Notes: generated from the letters alone by a model not told the origin. Positions 10,291 through 25,373 are shown, numbered from the stretch's first letter. The stretch is 45,000 bases of DNA from Neocallimastix lanati (nom. inval.) (GCA_016946835.1 JACVTC010000092.1:667501-712500); one strand, 5' to 3'. A program made the numbers and translations.

Positions 10291-10973
10291 TATATTATAA
10301 AATTATATAGTTTATGATACAAATAATTTATTAAAAACTTTTTTTTTATTTTCATAAGCCTCTTTTTATATAATTAAAATGAAAAAATCAACATATGTAT
10401 GATCCATTAAATGTATTTTATATGTAAAAATATTATTAAATTATATATTATTAAAAAAAAAAGGTTTTTTTTTACTTCAAATAAATAACGCTAAGTAAAA
10501 AAACAAAACATTGAGATTATTAATAGATTAAGAGTTTATTAAATATTATTAGTAATATATATAAATATATCTATAAAATGACCTGAAAAGACTGAAATAA
10601 TTTTAAATAGAAACTATAATGAATGATTGGCATAACTTCATCTTAGAACTATAAGAAGCTGAATTAAGAGAGAACGTTAGAAAATTAGAATTTCTAAAAT
10701 CTTTACAATTTAATTTAACATTTTAATTAATACTTTTATTTCATTATAACTTTTTATTGTAATGTTAAAATAGTTATGATATAATAATAATATTATTATT
10801 AATATAGTTTATATAATTCATGATACAATAATTTAGTTTTAAAAAATATTTTCTATAAGCCACATATTATATAATTGATATGTAAAACATGTGCATTTAT
10901 TGTATTGAAATAGGTATGATCCACTAAATATATTTTATATGTACAAATAACATTAAATTATTAAATGATGTAT

Positions 10974-11012
<39 letters not shown>

Positions 11013-11065
11013 TCTTTGTACTTCAAATAAATAATGTTAATTAATAAACAAAAGTATTAAGATTT
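10291..11065 (+). repeat. Pair of diverged direct repeats (about 240 bp each)
   Basis: About 10291-10530 and 10803-11065 resemble each other in order: a GATACAAATAATTT/GATACAATAATTT block, a TATAAGCC-like block, GTATGATCCA followed by TAAATATATTTTATATGTA-like sequence, a poly-A run, and ACTTCAAATAAATAA followed by an ACAAAA motif. Many substitutions and length changes separate them. The 270 bases between hold no clear coding sequence. They may be old LTRs of a dead element or a simple segmental duplication; I cannot tell which. Confidence 0.55.
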
Positions 11066-11151
11066 TTAATATTTAAATTAAATAGTATTTAAATATAATA
11101 CATATTTTTAATAAAATTAAAAAAAAAAAAAATTCCATAATGGAGAATAGA

Positions 11152-11502
<351 letters not shown>

Positions 11503-11511
11503 TTCCCCCTC
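11503..11511 (-). promoter_or_regulatory. Miniature element polypurine tract
   Basis: GAGGGGGAA on the minus strand directly precedes the TGTTAG start of the 3' LTR. It is the clearest G run in several kilobases. Confidence 0.85.
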
Positions 11512-11940
11512 AAACTTGATTTTCTGTTTATACAAAAATCTAGTTTGCTTCAAAGAAGTTTAAATTTATTTAGTTTTAAATTATATATGCCGACTACGAT
11601 GAATTTTTTTTCATACAAGTTTATTTTTGTCCCTTCATTAGTAATTTATATTTGCTTTTTGGTTTAGCAATAACCATAATTTATATGTTTTGTGGATTAA
11701 CATTAACCATATTATTTTAGAGGTGACATTCTTGTTCGGTCTTACTAATTTCACATTTATTTTATGTGGGGGTAATGTCCTTTCCTTTTTGTAATCATTG
11801 AGCTAGTTATGAAGGCTAGTAGTTCTTCTAAAGTTCCGGCTATTATAGCTGTTGTAATATAGATTTCACTTCTTTATATTTTTGATTAAGAGTCTTTTGT
11901 AATTACCATTTTGAAATTTTCTATTACTTGTCAGCTTATT

Positions 11941-11976
11941 TCGCTCAGTTGATTAGAGTCTTGAGACTCTTAATCT
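11941..11976 (-). promoter_or_regulatory. Extended primer-binding site matching a tRNA-Lys(CUU) 5' half
   Basis: On the minus strand the 5' LTR is followed at once by GATTAAGAGTCTCA, the same 14 bases as the Copia primer-binding site. The plus strand here reads TCGCTCAGTTGATTAGAG, then a short spacer, then TGAGACTCTTAATCT. This resembles a tRNA-Lys(CUU) from its D arm (A-box region) through the anticodon loop to about nucleotide 40. There is no acceptor stem, T arm or B box, so it is not a tRNA gene. It is best explained as a long primer-binding site complementary to a cleaved 5' tRNA half. Confidence 0.7.
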
Positions 11977-12203
11977 TTTAGAAGGTAAAAATGGGTTTTA
12001 TGATAAATGTTTATTATGTATTAATAACTAACCTCAGATTTACAATTAAAGTAAAACCAGTTCTATTTATACAAGAACTGTGGCTAAATTTAGATACATG
12101 TTAATTTATTTAATTAATGTATTACATAATATGATTCGTATATTCATATTAATTTAATCTAATTTAACATTTATTTATATATCATAAATTTCTACTTCTA
12201 ACA
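11976..12203 (-). repeat. Miniature element 5' LTR
   Basis: 228 bp, identical to 11275-11502. It is the 5' LTR because the primer-binding site adjoins its inner end on the minus strand. Its outer end abuts ATTAT and the resumed microsatellite. Confidence 0.93.
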
Positions 12204-12418
<215 letters not shown>

Positions 12419-12482
12419 CTTTTTTTTTTTTTTTTTTTTTTTTCTTCTTTAATCATTTCATAATTCAAATATATATATATTT

Positions 12483-12521
<39 letters not shown>

Positions 12522-12699
12522 TAATATAATTATATTATTTTATTATATTATTAGCCACAAATATTAAAAAAAAAATTAAAAAAAAAAAAAATTAAAAAAA
12601 AAAAAAGTAAATAACAAATAAATAAATAATCAGTAAATAAAAACTTTATAATTACCCAATATATATATTATATATGCAAAATTATTATTATTATTTTTT

Positions 12700-13098
12700 T
12701 TTTTATTTGAGACTAGGATTAACTAGCAGGGAGGACTATAGGACCTCCAGTCTCTCTCCCTTAAATATACATATCTGAATCTCATTGGATTTTTTTTTTT
12801 TTTCATACCGTTTCAACAGTCGACGTTGACGCAGATCTCTCTCTCACTCACTCTTACTTAGCAAGGCAAATATAAAAGACATTCCCTATACCTATACCCT
12901 ATAGGCCACTTTTCATACAACAGGTTTCATTTCAGTGATCTCATGAACCATTCTTTCAAGGAAAGAAACAACTACACCAAAATCCTCTCATAGATCGATC
13001 ATTCACTCTGTACCTCTGCAACAAGCCAAAAAAAAAATAGATATCTAGCCATAGGAATTATTTAATCATGGCAAGGGAACAACCAACTTCAACTTCAT

Positions 13099-13132
<34 letters not shown>

Positions 13133-13230
13133 CATCCATCCTAGGAGAATGAATATTGTTCCCATATAAACATAGAAATTCAAAAGAGGTAAGTCGTAAG
13201 GTCAATCCCAAGTACTAATTCCCAGGATAA
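12700..13230 (-). mobile_element. Degraded retroposon related to the SINE at 25.4-25.8 kb
   Basis: A G+C-richer island in AT desert with no open frame. Read on the minus strand, it opens with TTATCCTGGG (13221-13230), as does the SINE head at 25804-25813. A B-box-like GGATTGACCTT follows. Near its 3' end it has GTCGAC and CGGTATG in the same order as the SINE, and it ends CCTAGTCTCAAAT followed by an A run. Internal homopolymers and divergence make a full alignment impossible by eye. It is probably an old, diverged member of the same SINE family; an unrelated old relic is the alternative. Confidence 0.5.
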
Positions 13231-13260
13231 AAAAAAAAATGGAAAGACTATAGGATATCA

Positions 13261-14818
13261 TCCACAAATAAAAATAAAATAAATTTTATTTTATTTTATT
13301 TTATTTAATCTGTACTTTAAATTTAAATTTATATTTCAACCATTTATTTTAATTTATTTAATCCATATTTTATATTTATATTTATATTTATATATTCAAC
13401 GATTTATTTTATTTTATATATATATATATATATTTTTTAATTTTGTTATTTATTATTATTTATTTTATTGTTATATTTTTATTTTTTAGTATTATTTTTA
13501 TTTTTATTATTACATCCTACCTTAATAATAATCTTTTTTTTTTTTTTTAGGTTATTTTTTTTATATAGTTTTACATTAAATTATTTAGGTAAATTTTAAA
13601 CAATTTTAATTTTAATAATTTAAATATTTAAATATTTTAATTAATAATTTTAGATAATATTAATTAATAATTTAAATTAGAATTATACTATCAAAAAAAA
13701 AAAAAAAGTCTACAAAAAAAAAAAGTTATCCATAAACATTATTCCTTATTTTATCCTTTTATAATTAAGAAATAAAGTTAATGAAAAAAAAAATGATAAT
13801 GATGATGAAAAAGAATTATGAAAAAGTAAAAATAAAAAAAAAAAAAAAGTTAAAAAATGAAAAAAAAAAAAAGTTTATAATAAAGTTGTTTTTTCTCTTA
13901 TTTATTTATTTATTATTTATTTATTTATTTTTTTTATTTATTATTTATTTATTATTTATTATTTATTTATTATTTATTATTTTATTACACTATTATTTAT
14001 TATGGCTGATTTTTTGTATATTTTTATTTTATTTATTATTTTTAATTTTTATTATTAATTAATATTTTTGATTTATTAAAAAATAATATATTAATAAAAT
14101 TAATTAATTAGTTTAAGTTAGACTAAAACGGTACTAAATTGTTACAACTACAATTAAATGAATAATCGTATTCCATTAAAAAAAAAAATTCATATAAATA
14201 ATGTAAATAAAAATAATTATTTAATAACTTTTTATTTTATTTTATTTTTTAGATTATTTTGTACATTAAAAAAATTAAAATAAAAAAAATAAAATAAAAA
14301 ATATAAAATATTATCTTTAACCCAACTTTTCTATTCTTTTTTTTTTTATTATGAATATAATATTTTTAACCTCTTTTCTTTTTATATTAATAATAGGTAC
14401 ATTATTATATATATTATTATATATATTTTAATAATATATTAGAATAATATATTTTTTTTCTCTTTCTCTTTTTATTGTATTTTAAAAGCTAATTATTACT
14501 ACTCCTTTTTTTTTTTATTTTTATAAATAAATATAATGATTTTAAATTTTATTTTTATCGTATATAATTCCATAAATTTTTGAATAAATTTTTTTTTTTA
14601 GAAGTACTAAAAAAAAATTATTATTTATCCATAAAAAAAAATAATAATTAAAACATAATATAATTAAAATAAAATAAAATAGGCATCATTAATATTTTTC
14701 CGTTTTTCCTTTTTTTTTATTTATTATTATTTTTTTTTTCTAATATTTGTTTTACATATATATTTATATTTAGATAAGATTTTTTTTTTCTTATTCTAAA
14801 TGAAATTTCTTGAAATTA

Positions 14819-14850
<32 letters not shown>

Positions 14851-15307
14851 GTTATTAATGTATTATACTTTTATATATTTATGTATATATATATATATTT
14901 TATTTGATTTTTATTATTTCAATAATATTAAAAAAAAAAAAAATTGATCTAAATCTCTAAAAAGACATCTATTTAAATATTATTTAAATAAGTTTTAAAT
15001 TTTTTAATATTTAATTATTTTTATATTGGTTTTATTCTTTGTTAATATTAACACTTTTTTTTTTTTTTATTGTGATTATTTTCAATTTTTAATTAATAAT
15101 TTTAGTTATCATATCTATTAGTTATTGATAATTAACATTTATTCAGATATCCATTTATTTTATATATATATATTCATTTTTTAATATAAATTCATTTTTT
15201 AATTTTTTTTAAATTTTTGTATATAAATATTTTAATATCTTTAATTATTGTATAATTTTATATTTTAAATAGTCATTTTATTTTATGGTTATATTCTTAA
15301 TTAAAAT

Positions 15308-15370
<63 letters not shown>

Positions 15371-18300
15371 TAATATTTTAAATTTCATAATAAGTTTATA
15401 ATAATTAAAATTAAGATTAAGAAATAAAAAAAATAAAAATAAAATATAATAAAATATATATATATATATATATTTTTCATTTCTTTAACTTTTTTTTCCA
15501 ACAACTTAACCTTTCAATTTCTATTATAAATAAGATTTTAAATGAAAATTTAAATGAAAATTTTAAATAAATAAATAAAAAAAAATTTTTTTTAACTGAA
15601 CACAAACTAAATATCTATAACTTAACTAATATCTTAAATAGATTAGAATATATATATTATATAAATATAAAATAATATATAAAATAATACATGAAATAAA
15701 AATAAAAATAGGATCATAAAGTTGTTTACAATAATAATATATATTCATATTTATTGTATATTAAATGTATACAATCAACATATTTATAATTAACTCTATT
15801 TATATTATCATTGAATTACCTTAAAAATTTTCGGTATAAATAACTATTTTCATTTAAAATTGATCTTTATTTTTCACCCTAAAATTTTATATATTAAATT
15901 TATATTTATATAATATATATTATATAAATATATTATATAAATAATATATAATTAATATATTAAAATATTCTCTTTTCAGCTTAAAACTTTATTTATTATA
16001 TTTTATAATTATTAAAAATATTTTTTCATATTAATAAAAAAAAAAAAAAAACAATAATAATAAAATTTAAATATTAAATAATAAATAATAAATGAAAAAT
16101 AAAAAAAAAAATTTACATAATATTACTTTTTTAAACTAAATAGGAATAAATTATTATTAAATATTAAAAAAAAAAAAAAAAAAAAGCTTAAATAATAAAT
16201 AATTCATTTAAAAATAAAAAATGAAAATAAATAAATATTAAACTATTTAAATAAATAAAAATAAATATATATTGAATTGATTAAAAATGAAACCATTTCA
16301 ATGATTAATGATTAACTAAACTTGTTCATTTTTATTTTTAAACTTATCAAAGAAATTTTAATAATTATTATTTAATTATTTTAAATAAATATAGAAATAT
16401 ATAAATAATAAAAAAAAAAAAAGACAATAAATGAAAATGAATAATTAATTAAATTATTTCATCATAAATTTTAATTTCTTTTTTCTTATTCTTAATTCTT
16501 TTTTATTTTTAATCTCATAGTCTTTTAGTTAGAAAAAAAAAATAAAAGGACGAAAGAATAAAAAATAAAGTGTGTTATAAGTATATTAGAAAAAAGAAAA
16601 GAAATAATATTTATATTGAAATCACAATACTAATAAATAGTATTATATTCCTATGATTTTATTAATATTTATTCTTTACTCCACGATTTTTTTTTTTTTT
16701 ACATTTTTTTTTATTTATTACTTATAGAATGGATTCTTTTCCATCACTTATTATTAATATAAATTATTTTTTTTAATAATTAAATATGGTAAATTTATTT
16801 TTTTTTTTTAATTTTTATATTTTAATTTTTATACTTATCTAAATTTATTTCATAAATTAATTTAAAAAATCTAAATTAAAAAAAAATAATAATAATAAAT
16901 ACTTTGTATACATTACATTACTTTTATTATTATTGATTGAATAATAAATTAAATTCAATAGTACACTAATATATATAATATTTATTTACTACATTGTAAT
17001 ATATAGGATAAATTAAATAGTTAATAAATAGTAGTCATAATCTTATATAAAACATATTAATAATTTATTATTGTTTATTTATTTATTTATTATGTTTAAT
17101 TATTTATTATTTACTTATTATTAATTATTATTAATTATTTTATTTTATTTTTTATTACTCATTAATTATTTATTATTTTATTTTATTATTTGTTACTTTT
17201 TAATTATTTATTATTTTAATGGCTTATTTTCATAGTTACAGTGGAATATTTGAATATTTGAAAAAAAAAAAAAAAAGTTATCTAAATTTTAAAATTAATC
17301 TTTTATAAATTTTTTATAAATTTCTTTAAAATTTTATTATTCATTTTATCCCTGTCACTACTAAAAAATGATCATACTTTTTTTATTTTATTTTATCCTA
17401 TTCTATATTTCTTATTGATATCATCAAGTTTTATATCCTTGATTATATACTCTAATTTGTTATTTGTTTTATTTTTTGTTGTTTTTTTTTTTTTTTTTAA
17501 AGTATTAATCATTTGTTATTAGTTTTATATATGATACAAATTAAAAAGCCATTAAACTATAATATATTTATGAGTTACATTTATCAATATACTCATTAAA
17601 TAATAAATAAAAATATATAAAATATATAAAATAAAATAAAAAAAATTAATATTATTAATTTAATTTTTTTATACCTTTTGATTAAAAAAATAATAATAAT
17701 AATAAAAAATAGTAAAAATAATAAATAATTAAATAGGTAAATACAATTTTATTTAATTATTGTATTACCAATTTAATATAATAGGATGATGGATTATCAT
17801 TCAATAGGATTAGATAACAATATCTACCTTCATAATTAATAATAAATGAATTTAACAAATTTGACAAATTATCCTTAACTCAAAAAACTTTAAAAATAAT
17901 AAAAAAAAAAAAAAATGAGAAGCATCAATAATCTTAAATAAATTAAATGGGAAGATTAATTTATTAATTTATTTTTATATTGTATTACCATTCATATAAA
18001 TATTTATATGATTGAAATATACAATTATAATATACTTAATAATATATTAACTATTCAGAAAAGGAGGATGACATTCCATTTAAAAGTTTATTTATTTAAA
18101 ATATTTAAATTTTTTTTTTATATAATTAACCATAAAAAAACGATATTAATTTACTTTGGACAATTTAAAAATAGAGAAGTTTAAAATTAAAATTAAAAAT
18201 TAAAAATTAAAAATAAAAATAAAAAAAGTATACAAAAAATATTTTTTTGTATATAAAAAAAAAAATTAATATTAAATTAGTTTAAAGGATTAGTGATAAA

Positions 18301-19060
18301 TTTTTATGAAAACATAACCCTTTCAAAATAAAAAATTATATTTTAATAAATTCATAAAAAAAAAAAATAATTGATTTTCCTATGAATATTTAATTACTTT
18401 TTAAAAAAATATATATATATATATTTATATAAATATTAATTCTTTATGATTATTATTAAAATAAAAATAAAAAAATAATATAAATAAAAATAAAAAAAAT
18501 AATATAAATAAAAATTTAATAAATAAATAAATAAATATTAAATAAATAAAAAAATAAAATAAATAAATAAAATTAAGCAATAATTATATTTAAAACTTTA
18601 AAAAGATACATAATTAAATATTTTTAATATAAAAATAACCAACATTTAAAATAAATAGACCTACCAAAAAATAAAAAAAAAAAAAATAAATACATAAAAA
18701 TAAAAAATTTAAAAATTAAAGTAAAATTATTATTAATAAAATATATATTTGTATATGTACTTCATACAGAAATAAAAAGTTTTTATTTATAAATCTTTTT
18801 TTTTTATTAATTTTATTTGTTTATTGTAATAAATTATAAAAATTTCTTTATCTATTATTAATATTTGGTAAATTGAGGGATCTTTTTTTTTTTTTTTTAT
18901 TTTTTTTGTTTTTAAATCTATATACAAAAATAGAATTAAAAAATAGAACAAAAAATAGAATGCATTTTGAAATTTTAAAATAATAAATTTTTTTTTTGTA
19001 AGTTTTTTTTTACTTCAATTTTATAGTAAAAACTTCCGACTTTATTAATTTTTTTGTATT

Positions 19061-19093
<33 letters not shown>

Positions 19094-22000
19094 GTATTTT
19101 CACTATAATATAAAATGTATTGTTAATAATATTGATATATTGGTTTGAAATAACCAAAAGGAATTAATTCATGTTTTTAGGATTTTTTTTTCTTATATAG
19201 TTAATATATATTTTAATTATTAAAAAAGTTTCTGTAAAAAAAAAATAATAATAATATTTATATAATATTTATATAATATTTATTATTAATATTTATTATT
19301 ATTATTATTTTATTAATATTTTTTTTTAATAAATATATTTTTTATTTGTTATTATTTTTTATTATTTACTTGTATTAACTTTATATTTTTTTTTAATAAA
19401 ATATTTTATTTGCTTAATAATACTAATATAAAATTAATTATGTAATGATAATAATAAATAGTAATAATAAATATTAGGTGTGATAAATGATCATGAATAT
19501 CTTTATTAACTATATAATCAGGATAATAAATAATAAAAAATATTAGGTATATAACGTGATATTGATCATCATGAATACCTTTATAAATTATATAAATATG
19601 AAAATAATAATTAATAAATCACTATAATAATAAAAAATATTAATTATATAATTATGATAAAATGAGTAATAATAATTATAATAATAAAAAAATATTAAAT
19701 ATGTAACGATAATAATAAATAATAATAATATCATTAAATATATAATTAGGATTAATAATAAAATAATTAGGTAAGGTGGTTATATTTTAATAAATTGGAC
19801 TATTATTTTTAATTTGGGTCATAAAAACTTTAATATATAATAGAAAGTTTACATACCTATTTTTTATTTTATTTTATTTTTTTTTTAAACTATCTATATA
19901 ACAATTTAAATAATTAATATCTTCTGAATAAAATATAAATATAAAAATATATATACTAATTGGCTTTAAAAATTATAATATTATTAATATTAAATAAGTT
20001 TTATTTATTTTATTTATTTTTTTTTCTTAGAAAAATGATTAATACTATTAGTTAATGAATATCAATAGTATCTTTTTTTTTTTTTTTTTTTTTTTTTACT
20101 CTACAATGAAATAACCCCCTTTTGGAATTTTATTTTAGGAATTCATACCAAATAGGATATTTTATTTGTTTTCATTTTTTAATAAAAAAAAAATTTAATA
20201 ATTGAATTAACTTATTTTTATATATTTATATATATATTTTTTTATTATTATACAAATTATTTTATAATAGAAATTAATTAAAATAATAGATTAATATATA
20301 TATAATTTTTTTGAACTAATAAAATAAAATAAAAAAAATAGTATCTATACTATTATTAATATTATTATTAATTAAATTCTGTAAATTTATTATTTTTTAT
20401 TTTTTAAAGAAAAAATATTAATTTAAAATATATAGAATTTAATTTTTAATTCTATAATTCTATGTTTTTATATCTCAATTATTCTATAATTCCTTTTTTC
20501 TATATTTCTTTTTTTTTTTTTTTTTGAAATTTTTTTTTTTTTTTTTTTTTTGAAATTTCTTTAGAACAAAAAAAAAAAAAAGAAAATTAAAAAATAAGAC
20601 TAATTTATTCGTAATATATTAATTATATATTGTAATATATAGAACTAAATTAAATTTTAAAGATTTAATATAAAACATCATTCTATTGAATGGAAGAATA
20701 ATTTACCAGTTTTTTTTTTTTTTTAATATTTAACAGATGTAAATTAAAATATAAATATTAAAAGGTTAGAAATCATTCATTTATTATTTATTTATATAAT
20801 ATTGAAAGTGAATGTAATCAATTACTTTTTATTTATGTAATAAAAAGAATAATATTTAAAATATAAAAATATAAGAAATCATTGATTTCATGTAATTATT
20901 ATTTATGTTTTATCCACATAAATCTAATGATATCATTTGAATACTTTATTTTTATATTATGATTATATAAAATATAAAATATATTATGTTATTCAAGAAT
21001 TATTATTAATATACTGCTATATTAAACCTTATTTCTAACAAATAATAATAATTAAAAAGTTTATTTCATTAAGTTATTAATAATATTAATGATAAAAAAA
21101 AAAACATTTCAAAATAATTTATTGCTAAAAATTTTTTTTTTTAAAAAAAAAAAACTTTTATTTATTTTCATTTATCAATAGTTAATGTTTAGTGATATAT
21201 AAAAATTTATATATAATTTTTTATTTTTTATTATTTGTTATTTATTTATTTTTTTTTATTTATTTATTTAAAATAATAATGGTATAGATATCTTTTATGA
21301 TATTATTAACTTTATAATTTGTATTAGTCATTATAGATTATTATAAAATTTTTATTAATATAAAAAAAAAAATAGAAAAAAAAAGAATATAAATAAATGA
21401 ATAATTATTTATAGATTTATTATTATTTTTTTTCTATTAATAAAAAAATTAAAATAAAAGTATTTCTTAAAAAAAAAGTCTATCGTTTTTAAAACTTAAT
21501 CATGTGGAGTTGATATGACAGATTATAAAAGTAAAATATTTTATTAAAGGTTTAATTCTTCTATCTATATCTCTAATATTTATTAATAAATAGTAATTAC
21601 TCATCATTGGTATATGATGTAACATAAAAATAGAATATAAAAAATTTTTTTTTTTTAATTTTAATTTTATTATAATAAATTCATTTTAACTAATGAATTA
21701 AAAAAAAAAAAAAATTAAAATGTTTCGTTAATTATTCCTTTTTATCCTAAAAAGCTTTTCAAATGATTCTAAATTATATATATAAAATATATTATATCTA
21801 AATTTTAATTTTAATTTTTTTATTTTTTATTTTTTATTTTATTTTACTTCAAATTCAAAATTCTATATTTATCATTTAACCTAATCCTATTTATTATTGA
21901 GAGTGGAGAAAATTTTTATTTAATAAAGTTTATTAATTGTAACCTATGTTGTAATGATAATATATTTATAACTAATAGAAAATATATGTATATATTTATA

Positions 22001-23192
22001 TATCATTTTTTTATTATTATATAAAGTTTCTTCTCTAAATTTATTTCTCTTTCTATATAAATATATATATAAATTATATATATATTTTTAACCCCTCAAA
22101 TTATCAAATAATATTAATTTATCTAATAATATTAAATTATCATAATTTTTTTTTTTTTTTTTAGAAAAAACAGTCAAACTTTATAATTAATGATAAATAT
22201 TTCATAATTTTTAAGTTTGATGATGATTAAAAAAAAAATAAATGTACATATATTATCAATACATTGAATAATATATTATATCATGGTTTAAGTGGTTTAA
22301 TAATTCCATGGCATATAAATTTTTTATATTAAATTAAATTAAATTTTTTTTATTTAATATTTAATATAATTATTATTTTTTTAAAAAAAGAAAAATAATT
22401 ACATTTATTTTATTAGTATTATGTATTAAAATAAAAATAAAAATAATTTAATGTCTTATTACTTTTTGTGAATAAATAGGAAAATAAATAAATAAAATGT
22501 ATTAGTTTTCAATACATTTTTTTTATATTTTTATTCGTTGTTCTATTAATATTGTATTTTATAAATAAATTATACTTATATTCTAATATATCCTATATAT
22601 TAATGTATATACTTTTTTTAATATTATTTTTTTATACTTTATCAAAAAAAAAAAAATAAAAATAAAATATAAAAAATTTGAATAATAATGAATATGTTAA
22701 ATATAAATATTGCTTCTTATGTGTTTTAATAATTAATTAAATAAAAATAATTCAATTTAAATTTAAAAGGTTTTTTTTTAGATGCTAATTTTATTAAAAG
22801 AAAATTAATGAATAACTACTATCATCAACCATAAAAAGAAAAAAGAATAACTCTATATTTTTTTATTTGTTTCTATTATCAAATTTATTATGTATTTTAT
22901 ATTGTTTATTTTGTTTTATTATTAAATATAAGCTTATCCTATATTTCATATATTATGCATCATTAAATTTCGATTATTTCTATAAATATTTTATTTTATT
23001 TTTTTTTTTTAATTAATTTTAATTTAATTATTTAATTTAATTTTAATTAATAATTTTTTTTTTTATATATTTATTAATAATTTTTTTTTTTAAATTTCCT
23101 TTTCAAATTTTTTTTTATATAATTTGTTATTTATTATTTTTATTCAATTATTATTTATTATTATTATTTATTAATCAATTATTTTTATAATT

Positions 23193-23223
<31 letters not shown>

Positions 23224-25373
23224 TTGAATTAATTTAATCTCGTTTATTTGGCCTATAAGATTAGACAATAATATGAAATTTTTTTTAGATTATTTATTTA
23301 TTTATTGATCATTTATTTATTTAATTTTTTTTTATATGTGAGGTAATCGAAAAGTTTTTTTTTTTTTTTTTTTTTTTAATATTGAATTGCCTTTTTATCA
23401 TCAATTTTATTAATTAATTTGAGTAAATAAATAAATAAACAAAAATAAAAATTTCAAGACAATTAATAATTATTACTAAATGATTTTTTTATTTATATAA
23501 TTAATAATTAAATAATTAAATAATTAAATAATAAATAATTAATCAATAAAAAAAAATAAATAATAATTGTAGAAGTAATAAATAATTATAGTAATAATAA
23601 ATAATTAAATAATAAATAATAAAAAATAAATAATAAATAATAATTAATAATTAATAAATTATTGAATAATAAATAATAAATAACTTATAATAAATAATTA
23701 ATAATAAATATTCAATTAGACATAAGAAATTGAATCAAGTATATTTAAATTCTTAATTCTTTAGTTTTTTTTTTTTTTTTTATTGATTCTAAATAAAAGG
23801 AATATGTTTATTTAAGATTAAAAAGAGATTAAATGATATATATATTTTTTATTTATAATAGTTAAAAAAAAAAAACATATCTTATTTTCCATGTCCATTT
23901 TTATTATAAATTATTATAATAAATATAATCATAATTATAATGAATAATTAAAACAATATAAATTATTATAATATTTATTATTGATTATTGATTATTATTA
24001 ATTTAATATTTATTATCATTATTATTTGTTATTTCTATTTTAGGATTTTAGGATGATTATCATGATTTGTTAATCATTTCCTATATTTTTTTTTCTTTGC
24101 CACTAACGTTGATAAGTAAATTGGTTCCAAAAAAAAAAAAGAAAAAAAAATTTTTTTTTTTTGTAAATGATATTAAAATATGATTACACAAATAAATAAT
24201 TATGTTTTTTTTTTATTTATTATTTATTATTTATTATATTATTTATTATTTATTATTTATTATATATTTTTATTTTTATTCATTTTTTATTTTTATTTAT
24301 TAATTTAAAAAAAAAAGACATTTATTTATTTATTATTATTTTTGACAATTAACTAAAAATTCATTGATTATCATAAAATTTTTGATAAAATAAAATAAAA
24401 TAAAATATAAGACATTTATTTAGTAAACTGATCATTTTTTATTTTTTTAAAAAAAAATTATTTGGTATTATCAATTATTAATTATCAATTATTTTATTTA
24501 TTATTGTAATAAATTTTATTTTATTTTATTTTATTTTAAATAAGAGATTTATCGAAAAGGAAACTTTATAACTAAAATTATGACTATTGTTATATAGTTC
24601 AATAGACAGATAAATCATATTACGTATTTTTATTTTATTTTATTTTATTTTATTTTAACCGGTTATTAACAATATTTAATGATTTATTATTATTATTTTA
24701 AAGGTATTTATGGAACTATGCCATCTTTTTTTTTTTTTTTTTTTTTTTATTATGCTTAAAATCATTTCTAATCTAAAGTTTCCTTAGGCTTATTCTATCT
24801 TTATAATTTTTATAATCATCAAATAGTTTAAAAATTTTTTAAAATTTTTTTATTCATTTATATTTTTATAAAAATTTATTTAAATATTCATTTATATTTA
24901 CAATTTTTTTATTTATTAGTTAATTATTTATTCATTTATATAATTCTCCACAAATTTTATATTTATATTTTAAACCACTATTTCATATATAGAAAAAAAA
25001 TTATTCTATTTTTCCATGGTCAATTTAATTGATTATAATAATAAATAAATAAATAAATAACTAAATAAATAAATAAATTAAATAGATATATATTTTATTT
25101 TTTTTTTTCTAAAATAGTTTATTTTATTGAAATCTTTCGGCGAAGAGTAATATTAAAAAAAAATTTTTTTTTATCATCATCATCATCATCATTATATTGA
25201 AATTATCACAAAATAAATATTTACCATTAGATTGCATTTATATATTTAATAAATTTAATAAATTATTTAAAAAAAAAACAAATACAAACAGAAAACAAAA
25301 ACAATTTTTTTAATTTTTTTTTTTTTTTTTTTTTTTTAATTTTATGTAATCATATGTATTTTATAAATATTTA
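13261..25373. other. 12-kb AT desert without a supportable gene
   Basis: Nearly all A+T, with homopolymers, (TA)n, (ATT)n and (TTTA)n tracts, the longest tetranucleotide array being at about 15307-15370. Open frames such as 13781-14062 plus and 18975-19157 minus translate to Lys-, Phe-, Ile- and Leu-rich low-complexity peptides and are not credible genes. I found no tRNA-like boxes, LTR pairs or domain signatures. Confidence 0.65.
15307..15370. repeat. (TTTA)n microsatellite
   Basis: About 16 tandem TTTA units without interruption. Confidence 0.9.

Noticed and set aside
11941-11976. A genuine tRNA-Lys gene
   Set aside because: Only the D-arm to anticodon part is present. There is no acceptor stem, T arm or B box, and the segment sits exactly at a primer-binding site.
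13781-14062. 93-codon open frame
   Set aside because: Lys-rich then Leu/Phe/Ile-rich low-complexity translation of A and T tracts, with no domain or coding-like composition.
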